Shown here: positions 21,274 through 32,277 of the stretch, in pieces
How positions within the stretch are numbered: position 1 is the stretch's first letter
Layout: every line of letters begins with the position of its first letter
From: Hydractinia symbiolongicarpus
Lineage: Eukaryota > Cnidaria > Hydrozoa > Anthoathecata > Hydractiniidae
Direction of reading: 5' to 3'
Assembly (NCBI RefSeq): GCF_029227915.1
Contig: NC_079875.1
Coordinates: 28,458,001-28,522,000, forward strand
DNA: 64,000 bases
Notes under the pieces: generated by a model
The model's database searches: none
What the model saw: the letters and a program-made list of their open reading frames with translations, nothing else
What the model was told of the DNA's origin: nothing
Translations under genes and position numbers: made by a program

Positions 21274-23313
21274 AGTTGTTGTATCCTTAAAAACTGCAAA
21301 AAAGAAAAGTGCAAAAAAATTAATAAATGCAAACGCCCCCTAAAATTTCAAAAAATTTAATAAACGCCCCGGACGTTTATTCGAAGCATTACGGTACGCT
21401 ACTACAACAACAAGTGGTAAAGAAAGCTGTTGCTAGAGCAGAAAATACCTGTTAAAGTAGTTTGCATGATTACTTCAGTTTATGTTAAATACAAAGTCGA
21501 CTTCATTGTTGACACAAACAAACTTACAGATTAGTGATGAGAAGGGTGCCAGAAGTGTCAATATTCCTAGTGACCGAAACCAAATTAAATGACATCGTCA
21601 GGTTTTGCACTAGAAGTCGTTGTTGGAGTGTTCTGGGTGTCGATGTTACTATAACAGCCTTCAAGCACCCACTTCCAGTACAAAATGGTACAAATGATCA
21701 TCCAGTTATGTTGGTACCAATGCTAATTCATTCCAACGTTAATATTTTACATTGCCTTCATATATGATAAGATTCCTACCAAGCTTAAAAAACTTGATAG
21801 CATTTGCAACAGACGATAAGAAAAATTTATACGATATATTCATTGCAACGTTCAATTCCGCAAAGCACTTGTTATCTAGCATCCAAATGAAGGACGTGCT
21901 GAAAGTGTTTTGGCCTGGGTATTGCGTACGTTGCGTAAGGCGTACTGTACGCCTTATATTGATGAAATATTTGGAAAGAAAGTGGGCTGGACAAAGATAA
22001 AGGGTTTGATGAATTGCTTAACCAAACAGGATTTTGATGAAACATTTAAAAACCTACGTAGTAAATGATCGGATATACGTGGAGTTTATTGAACACATGA
22101 ATCAGTATAAAGAACATATATGAACACCTACGCTGGCTTCCACCAGAACAGCGTGTGGTTTAGTTAATCAACCAGCAGATTACACACAAAATAACAACAA
22201 ATCAACTAATTCTATGGTCAGGAGAAGCAAAGGTATTGGCAAGTTAACTTTGTAAGAGATCATCAAATTGATCCAAGACGAGGTGAATAAGATGAGAAAG
22301 CTAAAATTGATGTCTTTGGGAAAGGTGTGTGAATTCTGTATAATTAGGTGGTTTGGAATTAAATTGAATCAAAGAACTTCAAGCTAGGATGAAACGTAAA
22401 AAGTGATGGATGATATATATCAAGACGTTAAATTATTGTAACAGTCCTTTTCAGGACATTTAATTAAAAGGTTGTATGACCTGGAGACGGTTTTGGTGCA
22501 TAATTACATTGCATTTTTTACAACTACAGAGCTATATCAACTGCACAGCGAATCGCAGCAGTCAACAAATTTAACAAATTTGTCATGAGTTATGAAACTT
22601 TCTTGGGTATTTCAACAAAAATCGACATTCTCTTCCTGAGAATTGCTCATTTATCCAGACACAAATTGGTTTCTAAAACCATTGTTAACTGCTTTGTAAA
22701 TAGCCAATTCGCTCTCGGGCGCTTCGAACTTTTGGTTTAGAGCAACGAGTTTAGCATTTACTATCTTGCAATTTAGTATAAAAAGAATCATTGACCGGCA
22801 TAAGAGATGTAAATATTCTTAACTGCCGGCCATTTAGTATATGCAAAATCATTGGCCGGCTGCCTGTCACTCAACATGGCGATTGATAGAGGTGACAAAA
22901 CAGCAAGCTGTAATGATAATACTTGTCTAAGACAGGTGGTTATGGCTATGTAGAGGTTATACACTCTAAAGATTCAGAAATAATCCAAAATCCTTCTTGT
23001 TGCAAGGGTTTGGCAAATTATACGATGACCATTTTGACTAACATTAAAGTAACACAGTACAGAGGAACAAAGAAGAACAAACTTTGAATACAACAGAAAA
23101 CATTACACAAAACAATGATAAAAACAGCTACAGTTTAGAGACAATAAAAACAAGAGTTTCAGTGCATAAAATAAATATAACTTATTACAGTGAATATCCT
23201 TTACCGGATAAATTCCAAAGGAATTCATTACGAATTCGTAGATAAGAAAAAGCAAAAACTATTTACATAAGAAGCCACAAAGAAGAAGCTTTCCGTAAGC
23301 ATAAGTACCTTTT
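21274..23313. other. Spacer with a degraded coding scrap
   Basis: Around 21895-22065 a 57-codon open stretch on the plus strand (AESVLAWVLRTLRKAYC, KKVGWTKIKGLMNCLTKQDF) ends in TGA. It looks like real, decayed protein sequence, possibly MULE-type, but I am not sure. It contains a 9-bp palindrome AAGGCGTAC/GTACGCCTT. Near 22780-22860, GACCGGC/GCCGGCC-type motifs recur. The rest is non-coding. Confidence 0.3.
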
Positions 23314-23635
23314 GGTGGTGTACTTTTGTGGTCAGAGAATCACAGGTACTCTGTGCGGGAGACCGGGGTTCAATTCCTCTTGACAGCGATACAACATGAG
23401 CGAGTGAATGTTACCATAGCCCTGGGTTAGCTCAAGCCATGTTGGATGTTGCCGGGAGTTGTCTAGTAGAGCGCGGGTCCTACCAATTGGGTCTGCGTAG
23501 CTCAAAATGAGCATTAAATACTCTAGGGCTATCCATCTAAGCCATGGCGCCTCCTGGAAATAATAGCAGGGTATATCCCTCGATATTTGTGAGGCTAGCC
23601 ATGTAAAATATGAAAATCTATCTATCTATCTGTCT
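23314..23635 (+). mobile_element. tRNA-derived SINE, family 1, with (TCTA)n tail
   Basis: The head contains a B-box-like GGTTCAATTCC and the core GTACTCTGTGCGGGAGACCG. The body (TGAATGTTACCATAGCCC, GTTGCCGGGAGTTGTCTAGT, GAGCATTAAATACTCTAGG) ends in a TCTATCTATCTATC microsatellite. A second copy sits inside the LINE at 30646-30993 on the opposite strand, giving independent boundary evidence. Non-coding; transcribed by Pol III if active. Confidence 0.8.
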
Positions 23636-25072
23636 TTAAGTAAAAGTCTTGCTCACTGATTGGCAATGTTGAGCCAATTTGATACACAGGGGGATAGGGT
23701 AACTACATCGCAATGCCTTTTAAGACAGAAAGAAAAAAAAGGAGGTGTCTCTCCACTGGAACTGCCGGTTCATGTCATTTACTTTTACTTGTTTTAACGT
23801 CATGTACTTTCTGGATAGCGTCGTTTAAAGTTTTAGCAAGCGCGTTAGCGTTTTGGGCGCTTCAGAATCTTACACACCATTGGAGAACAGTTGACCCTTA
23901 AAGTACATTCTAACAAGCGAAAGTATTTAATCTAAGGGAATTTGACCGTATTTGCTTGATTACGCAAATACAAACAATCGTGTAGCAAAACTATATACTA
24001 AGTGCTCCTATTGAAAATTTGTAGTAAGTCTTGTTTGGATAAGATGCCTCGAAATATGTGAAGACGAACAAGTTTAACAGGGCTACGAATAATCTATTAT
24101 TTCCATTTTTCTAAATAAAACTGTGAAAAATTATTGACCCTGACTGCCAGATATATGGTATCACTCAACTAAAGTTACGTAAATTGTTGACTAAGCATGA
24201 ATTCGTGTATATACAGTGCAGTCTCAATGTAATCTACCGCGGACGCAAAACTCGCATGACTAGTTAAACAGAACAATAGCTTTTGTTTTTTAAGAAAATA
24301 ATTGCCTCGCTGATAAACAATGACCCCACGCGATCGATTGTTTTTAATCACAATAGGTTACAAGATTAATTTTTAGCAATTTATTTTGCGCGAACTTTTG
24401 AAATTTTTAATTGCAGTAATTAAATATTACATTATAAAATTAGTCATCGGAGTTGAATTAGAAATAGTATTTTAATATAAAGTTACTTTGATAAATATTG
24501 TATGTGTAAACCCTTGCGATCTCATTTTCCCGGCCATATTTAAAATTTGGTTATACTCTGTCGCCAGAAAAAAAGATAGGAATAGAAACGGGAACAGGGA
24601 TGACCGATGGTTGCTTGAAAATGTTATCTGTGATATGCTTTGTTCTTTAATTTAGATGATAAAGATTAATAATTTGACTTTTTCAACCACTTTCATATTA
24701 TTCAGTCCATTTGCAGCAATTGCGTTCAAGACTGGCATATGGTGATAAGAAAATTGTTTACAAATAAAATTAAGACGATTAAATGCGCGAACAAACGAAA
24801 GATGCTTATTTACAAAGTCAGTCATGATGGAATTGATTATTTGGATTGACAACGAAATTTTGTAGCAACAAATTATACATATTTTAAATAAAAAAGTTAG
24901 TTTTACAAAATAATAAGACAAAATGTATTGTGAGTTTATGTTATATAATAAAAAGTTAGTTTTACAAAATATTAAGATAAAATATATTGAGTTTATATTA
25001 AATAGTAAATAAGTTAGTTTTACAAAATAATAAAATAAAATATATCGTGAGTTTATATTAGTTCGCTATTGT
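23636..25072. other. AT-rich spacer
   Basis: No gene recognised. A pogo-like terminal motif (TACAGTGCAGTCTCAATGTA) occurs at about 24213. A three-copy, roughly 60-bp tandem repeat occupies about 24895-25065. Confidence 0.35.
24895..25065. repeat. Approximately 60-bp tandem repeat, three copies
   Basis: AGTTAGTTTTACAAAATA starts copies at about 24895, 24955 and 25013, each followed by AAGA(C/T)AAAAT, (G)TGAGTTTAT and TTA. Copies differ by small indels. Confidence 0.75.
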
Positions 25073-26717
25073 TTAGTTTTGGTCTACGTAGATATTCATT
25101 GAATTTACAGCAGTACTCCATGCTTGTTTTTGTTGTTGTATGGAAACGTCGAAATAATTAAATGGAACATGTTTAACGAAGTTCACTTTTTCGCGATCCA
25201 ACAGATCTTTGTGTAGCAATTTCCCGTTGACTATTTTATGCATGCCATATACATTTCGCCCCTTTCTTTCTTCGACAGGTATGGCTTAATTTATGATTCT
25301 TGTGGCGAAATTGCCTATTTTTCCACCACACTGGTTGTATTCGTATCGAATGACGTCGTCAGGTAGGGAGAATGGTTTTTGTGGGCATCGTTGATTTATT
25401 GCAGATGGTGGATTTATGGCAAAAGGATTATTAGAAAAAGTTGGGTATTGAGGCGGAAACATCTGATAAGGGAAGGCATTGTTAAACTGTAAAGGATATG
25501 TGGGAACGTTGTTGTTAAATTGTGCTGGAAGTTGTGTAGGACTGTCGAGTTGTGTAGTAGTACCCAATCAATTGTGAAATGCGACTTAACTTTGCCTTGG
25601 AATGCATTGCAACAAAAGAAGATTTCGACGATGTCATATTCATTGACGAAAGTAGCATTTGGATGTAACGACACTCCAAAGTATGTTTCCGTCGAAGACA
25701 TTCTTTTGCGAAGCCCAAGGTTAAGCATCCATATAAAATTCATGTTTGGGCAGGTATATCACGATCTGTCTCTGTACTGTTAATAATTAAAACGTGTGCT
25801 TCAGATCTTTTTATAACAAACCATAGAAATTCTCATATTAATATATTTTTGACATATACGATCAAACTGTACCTGTCTTCCAAATCATCACGAGATAGAT
25901 ACCTTATGTTACTTTTCAATGGTTGATTTTTATCATTAATTGGTTGTCTGCTACGAATTGTGCGCAGCTTCTTTCTGACAAGAGAGCAATTTTCACAAAT
26001 CTGTATTTCTTTTGTATGTATTAGATGACCTGACCATTGTATGGGTTTCAACCTTAGCAAATGGTAAGCCATCTGAATAGTTGTTAAACAGCTCCCGAAA
26101 CTCAAAGCGTCTATCCAGAACATCTGAAAAGTCTCCAATTCCGTAGCAATTGGTGGTATTTTGCCATAAGGACACAAAGGTTTCTAAATTGTCATTGCAT
26201 AATGTTATAGGGTATCCAAACTTTCTCAGCACTGAATTTTCTATTACACGTTCATAGACAAAACAAGGCCATGTATGGCCAAGGTTAATTGTGATCGAAA
26301 ATTTATTTACAATTGTTCCTGATTCTAATTGTTCTGGAAATATAAAAACTCGTTTTTTATTTTCAACATTTAGGACTGTGAATCCTTTTTCCATCATCAA
26401 TTTGTCCAATTTTGTGATATGAAAATCGTTTTTTTCAGTAGACTCTTCATTAACACACAGTGAAAAACTGCAGTATTTTCAACTTTTGGTTTTACCTCCG
26501 ATTTTACCATTATCCTTCGAATTCTTCGACCGCAACTACTACATAATTTTTTTGGGTATATATCACTATCCTCTTCTCTTACGTTGATTTTATAACACCC
26601 CTCCAAAGTTTCAGCAAAGTCTGAGCATAACTTTGGATAACCATATTTCTTATCTGTCTTTATTTTAATACCACAAACACGACACAATTTTTGTACATAA
26701 ACTTTATGATCTTCCAT
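25073..26717 (-). pseudogene. Two-exon pseudogene of a RAG1-N-terminus-like zinc protein family
   Basis: Exon 1 (26717-25873) starts ATG (MEDHKVYVQKLCRVCG) and ends at donor CAG|GTACAG. Exon 2 (25541-25073) starts after ...CTCGACAG. Both are phase 2, so the splice is consistent, and exon 2 is exactly one base plus 156 codons. Motifs: CRVCG...LCSDF...KINVREEDSDIYPKKLCSSCGRRI, which resembles the Cys/His N-terminal Zn region of RAG1 (CxxC, I-D..IHP..C..C); then a globular part (RKFGYPITLCNDNLETF); then CENCSLVRKKLRTIRSRQ with SNIRYLSRDDLEDR. Exon 2 is Pro/Gln/Asn-rich (PLQFNNAFPYQMFPPQYP) and then NVYGMHKIVNGKLLHKDLL. Damage: a frameshift in a T run near 26468, another near 26010, and an in-frame TAA at 25288-25286. 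The intron holds an opposite-strand Tc1 scrap. I recall this as a multi-copy cnidarian family; the RAG1 link is by motif only. Confidence 0.55.
25576..25763 (+). pseudogene. Tc1/mariner transposase fragment
   Basis: One frame reads RLNFALECIATKEDFDDVIF, then IDESSIWM, a TAA (25666-25668), RHSKVCFRR and KHPYKIHVWAGIS. The first catalytic Asp (IDESS) and the downstream HVWAGIS block are characteristic of Tc1/mariner DDE transposases. Only about 63 codons remain, with no HTH, second Asp or third acidic residue. It lies antisense within the intron of the 25073-26717 pseudogene. Confidence 0.75.
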
Positions 26718-27833
26718 AATAGTGTATGGTATTGGCTATGGAAACAGCCGTTTTTAGTAAGAATTATAAGTAAAACTAGGTACTTTATAAAATATGTCGT
26801 CAGTTCTATGTTACATGCGCTCACAACTAAACGATATACTAAACTATATAAATCTTTGATTTCCAGTAATTCGCCCAGCTGGCGAAGCTGTGGAGCGCTC
26901 TCTTGATAATATATTATCAAAACAAGAAGCCATATTGAAATCGGTAAAATTTCTTTTGTTCTTATATTAACATAATTAGCGAAGAAGCACATGCTCGACA
27001 CTTTCGTAAACAAAAAGAAAAAGTTTATATCTCGTTTTAAAACGACGTTCTGTTATAAGAACTTATTTCTTTAGTTAGAATAAACATTAATCCAGCACAC
27101 ATTTTGTCAGCACTCGTCCAGCGCATATCTATCTATATTGTTTTTCATGATCAAAGTGGTATACTCGAGCCTGTAAAAATAGGTTAATATCACGGTTAAA
27201 CGCTTTTTTTCAAACATGTTGTTGAAGTTTTTAACAACAATGTTTACCGACTTATATTAGGTACACTTTCCATACAAATTTCACGTGCCTGGAGCGTGTT
27301 ACGCTCAGATTTCAATAGAAAAAAGTTAGCCCCTATTGAAGGAGAAAATGGAATTTGATCATATTTTTTTGGCGAAAAAGACTCGGTCGAGCACCTCACG
27401 CACTGATTCTTTTGTAATTAAAAACAATAGAAAATTCATTACATTTAAAGCATACAGAGAAATAAAGTTGTTTCTCCTTCCGTATTCTTTCCTCCAAGGT
27501 CTAACGCAGGTACACTCCATTGCTCATAATGCATCAAACAAATTCCTGAAGCGTTTTTCAATTTATAGAGGAGGAGGACAGTGCGTTCAAAAGAGGGGAA
27601 AGTTTCATGAATTTTGGTATATATTATTTTTTTGTTTGCTGATAGAAAACATTTAATTTTCACATAACATCTACATTATCAGCCATATTATATATATCAT
27701 TGTCAATTGTAGGGGTAATGCAAGATTGATTCACATTATGTTCCGCATAAATGCCTTTCTAAAGGGCGTTTACAAAAAAAATCACAGAAAGAGCCATGCG
27801 CATTAAAGGGTGTGATTAAAGGATTGACTTTAA
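26718..27833. other. Spacer upstream of the minus-strand pseudogene and left flank of Helitron B
   Basis: AT-rich; no supportable gene. It should contain the promoter side of the 26717 gene, but no recognisable element was seen. It ends at the A (27833) flanking Helitron B. Confidence 0.35.
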
Positions 27834-28819
27834 TCTCTATAATAATACGCTAAGTGTTTCCGTGTGTCTGTGACAGGCAAAGTTGATGTGGTTATTTTTC
27901 TTTGAAGTTGCCGAAAAAAATCTTTGATGTTACCGAAAAAAATATGTCTTCTTTGTCGAGAAAAGCCACGAGTTTTGTGTGGTTTGTTAAATGAAGTTCT
28001 AGCACAAAGTAACGGAAATTGTGTTTGCAAAATAGATGGCTGTTCTTTTTAAGCATTTTCTACTCTTTCCTTCAAAATAAATCTTTACAAAAGCATTTAA
28101 AAAGGGGCATGGTATATAAATGAAGTATAGAAAGGTTTCTGTAAGGTTTGTTTATGTTTTTTTTCAGTTTTGATGATATTGATGCGAGACATGTTTGTTA
28201 GCTAGCATCATAAAACCAACCACACCAACAACGACCTAATAGCTAGCTAGCTCGGACTTTATAAATATGTAGCCATGTTCTTTATACCTAGCTAAGTCTC
28301 CGGTTTATATTCAACTGACCAGCTATTAGCTGCTGTAGCTAGTTTATGTTTGCTTCAGTTTTATGTTGCTTTTTACATGTAGCTAAGCTAGCTACCGTAG
28401 TGTTATCTTAGTGGTCTTCGCTAAGAATTATTATTATTATTATTATTTAACGAATGTTTATACAGGATTTGCATGTCAGTATATAAAACACTGTTATAAA
28501 TATGCGTCCTGAAAATAAAATGTTAAAAATATTAATATTCATTTAAAATTCATTTAAAATTCATTTAAAATGGTTATATACAATAGATAAAAAGTAAATA
28601 TGTAATGTGAAGATTATGTATATTTGTACGGAATAAAATGAGAGACAAAAAGAGAGAAAGACTATATCGAGAAAAACAGGGAAACAAACTAAGAAACTGT
28701 CACAAAACGGTGCACTATATAGAGTCCTCAGTTGAAAAAGAATGTTAACACAAAACTCAAAAAGATTGTGTCAAAAGCTAAACCAGGCTGTATGGAAAAC
28801 ACACTCACAAATACACTTA

Positions 28820-31800
28820 TCAAACAAAATGTGCTTGACACAAAGCTTTAAATTCCTCAAAAATTTCACATTGCCTAATTCCAATGGGTAAAGAGTTGAA
28901 TAAACTCACACCCATTGAAAAGAAGCTTCCCTTTGCAAATTCTAATTTCACTTTAGGTATAAATAAAAGAAAACCGTTGTTTCTTGTTGTTCTTTGATGA
29001 CGCTTCACAGTGAAGTAGTCTTGAAAGTTATCACAGACATTACCATCCAAACATTTTTTAACAAACAGCACAGCTCGTTTTTCAATTTCTTTTCTGATCT
29101 CAGGAACATTTTGTTGAGTCAGAATTCTAGCACGATTGTCAATGGATTCGAGTCTCTTTATTTGAGTATCACTGAATTTGAGCTGAACGTTACTGCAATA
29201 GGATAATCCTGGTAAAATAATAGCTGTGTAGATCTTTCTAACAGCATCCGCAGTAAGACCCATTTTGAGTGAACTTAACAAACGTAGCTTGTTCGAAGCT
29301 CTTTTGTAAATCGTGTTGAAGTTTTCGTTCATGTTCAAAGATGGATCCAAAACAGTACCAAGATACTTATAATGTGTAGTTGAAGATATTGGAACGTCAT
29401 TGTAATATAAATTCATTTGTCGTGAATACATCGAGAGTCGTTTTTTAGTTCCAAATACCATTGACTCGGTCTTTCCTTTTCTGAGATTTATTACTAATTC
29501 GTTATCTTTGAGATATTCGGCTATCTTCTCGAGATCGTAATTGAACTTGTCTTCGATGTCTTGTAACCGTTTGCTCGCAAAATATAACACCGTGTCATCT
29601 GCAAACTCTATGACTTCAAAATATTTAACGCACTCTTCAAAGTCATTGAAATAAAGTAAAAACAAGATAGATCCTAAGATGGATCCTTGTGGTACACCAC
29701 AGACAATACTTTTCTCTTCGGATGCTACGTTGTTTACTACGCAATACTGCTTTCTATTGAAGAGGTAGTCTGAGAACCAATTCAAAGCAATTCCTTTAAT
29801 ACCATAAGAACATAATTTTGACAGTAATAATCCATGACTAAGAGTGTCAAATGCTTTTGACAAGTCAACAAAAATTGCACCAACTAGATTGCCACTGTCT
29901 ACTTCTTTCCTGATGTTGTCCGTTAATAACGTAGTCGCCATCTCCGTTGATCGTTTTCGACGGTACCCAAATTGATTTCGAGAAAGTAAGTTATTTGATT
30001 CTGGATAATCAATTAATTGGTGATGAACAGCACGTTCTAGAATCTTGGAAACTATAGGAAGAACTGAGATAGGTCGATAGTTTGTTTCTTCAGATGAATT
30101 TCCTCCCTTAAAAAGTGGCGTAACTTTTGCGATTTTCCAGTCCGACGGTATTGTACTGGTACGCAGCGACAGGTTTATAATGAATGCTAATGGTTGAGAA
30201 AGGAGTGTAGCAGCATCTTTCAAAACACCCGGTGGTATGTCATCTGCACCGGTGGCTTTCTTTCTCTTCAAAGATTTTAATTCTTTTTCGACAAACACTT
30301 TCGTGACGTAATGAAAATGAAAGAGTTTATCAGTCCTGGTCGAAATTATTGCGGTATATCTCCATATAAGGTTTCGTAATGGAAAAGCGACGTCCTTCAA
30401 TTTTCTAGCGCAATCTGAAAAGTATCGACAAAATTTGTTAGCGTAAAGAAGTTTCTCAGCTGCATCCGGCTCTTCACTATTTGTTGGAGATGATGACTTT
30501 CCTGCAGGAAATATGCTTTTGATTGTTTTCCAAAACTTACGAGGATTATGCCGGTTTTCCACTAACAAGTTTTTCTGATAACCATTTCTTGCAACTCGAA
30601 TTTTGTTGTTACAAAGATTTTTTAATTGTCTGTACAAACACCAATAGATAGATAGATAGATGTGCATATTTTACATGGCTAGCCTCACAAATATCGAGGG
30701 ATATACCCTGTCTATTATTTCCAGGAGGGGCCATGGCGTAGATGGAGAGTCCTAGAGTATTTAATGCTCATTTTGAGCTACGCAGACCCAATTAGAGCCC
30801 GCGCTCTACTAGACAACTCCCGGCAACATCCAACGGCCAACACAGTGTGCCATCTTCCCAATTTCCCTCACATGGCTTGGGTTAACCCGGGGCTATGGTA
30901 ACATTCACTCGCCCATGTTGAATCGCCGTCAAGAGGAATCGAACCCCGGTCTCCCGCACAGAGTACGAGAGCTATAACCACTAATCTACGGCGCCAATCT
31001 GACGCTTTCTTCGTTTTTCGTGCCTTTCTCAAGAGTTTATCTCGATTGTTCATATGTTTCTTAATTTCAGCACTCAACCACGGACAGGAACGTCCTTTTA
31101 CCATTTTGGTTATAACGGGAGCGTGCTTGTCGATTATAGCATGTACTGTTGTTTTAAAATATTCCCAGGAACTTTCCACGGAACTCATTTCATACATAGG
31201 TTGCCAATCATGATTATTTATGTCTGTGTTCAATTTTTCAGGGTCATATTTGTTGTAATTTCGACATCGTGTGGTGCGCGATTTAAACTTTTGATGGTTA
31301 ACTTTTCTTACGCAACCAATACAATCGTGATCACTCAGACTCAGAGGTAGAACGTCCGTGTGGGAGATCGTCGAACTTTTGTTAGTAAATATCACATCAA
31401 TTAATGTTTCAGTGTCTTGCGTTATTCTCGTGGGCTTTTTTACGAGCTGTACAAATGATTGCAATTTGAATATATCTTTGATTTCACGATGATCACCTTG
31501 TTTCAAATAATTCACATTAACATCGCCCATAATGATTGTTTCTAGTGTTAATTTATTAACAGCTATTAACATTTCTCTTAAAATTTCGTTAAAACGAGAA
31601 TTCAGATATAGAGATGAGTCAGGGGGTCTATACATACAGCATATAAGAAAACTTTTTGCGTTTTTCGGAAAAATTTCGAGCCAGATACATTCAATGTCAT
31701 TCACCTCTAGATCTTCCCTCCTTTTCCATGTCAATTGTTCCGATATATAAGTGGCCACACCTCCACCTTTCCCAATTTCTCTACAACGTGAAATGAAGTT

Positions 31801-32277
31801 GTACCCCGGTATTGTGTATAAATCGTTGTTATCAAACCCACTCTGTGCTTCGATGTGAGTTTCAGATAATGTCAAAATGTCTATACGATTTTCATAAGAT
31901 AATAATGCAGTAAGATTTGCCATGTTATGAAAAATTCCTCTGATATTTTGGTGTAAGAACTTTATACCTTTCATGTTTGTAAACGATTTTATCTGTTCAT
32001 ATTGCGGTCCTGGACAACTTTCGACATCTCCGCAAGCCAGTAATAACAAACAAATCAAACTTCTTTTTCTGTATCGAGCTATGGACTTCGATCTAACTGC
32101 AAACAGTGACGAATAAACGAATGTTTCTTCTTGTTCTTTACACAAACCAGTAATAGTGATACTGATCCCATCTGGTTGACAAAAGCAACTTTTTCTGATG
32201 CAAAAACATGTATAAATAAAAATGAACAACAGGAGCAAGCAAAACACGTCCGCACGCCTTGCCGCCATTATGTACAA
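28820..32277 (-). pseudogene. LINE ORF2 (endonuclease + reverse transcriptase), interrupted by a SINE
   Basis: Part 1 (32277-30999) has a hydrophobic leader (VFCLLLLFIFIYTCFC) and a 2A-like motif LLLLACGDVESCPGP (residues about 77-91). An AP-type endonuclease follows: LHQNIRGI, TLSETHI, CMYRPP, IMGDVNVNYL, SLSDHDCIG. Part 2 (30640-28820) is the reverse transcriptase: KVTPLFKGG..NYRPISVLPI, FGYRRKRSTEMA, AIFVDLSKAFDTLSH, GVPQGSILGSILF, and the catalytic FADDTVLY. It ends QAHFV-stop at 28820. Both parts are free of stops and frameshifts. The only break is the SINE at 30646-30993, which sits between DW and CLYRQ with a 5-bp duplication; the codon phase is identical on both sides, so the ORF was intact when the SINE landed. 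In related LINEs the protein nicks DNA and primes reverse transcription at the target. The clade call (CR1/L2 group) is from motifs. Confidence 0.85.
30646..30993 (-). mobile_element. tRNA-derived SINE, family 1, inserted in the LINE
   Basis: The target duplication CCAAT is at 30641-30645 and 30994-30998. On the minus strand the SINE starts GCGCCGTAGATTAGTGG (A-box region), has a GGTTCGATTCC B box, shares its body with the copy at 23314-23635, and ends in (TCTA)n (AGATAGATAGATAG at 30646 onward on plus). It is better preserved at the 5' end than the other copy and has an extra roughly 30-bp segment (GGGAAATTGGGAAGATGGCA). Confidence 0.85.
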
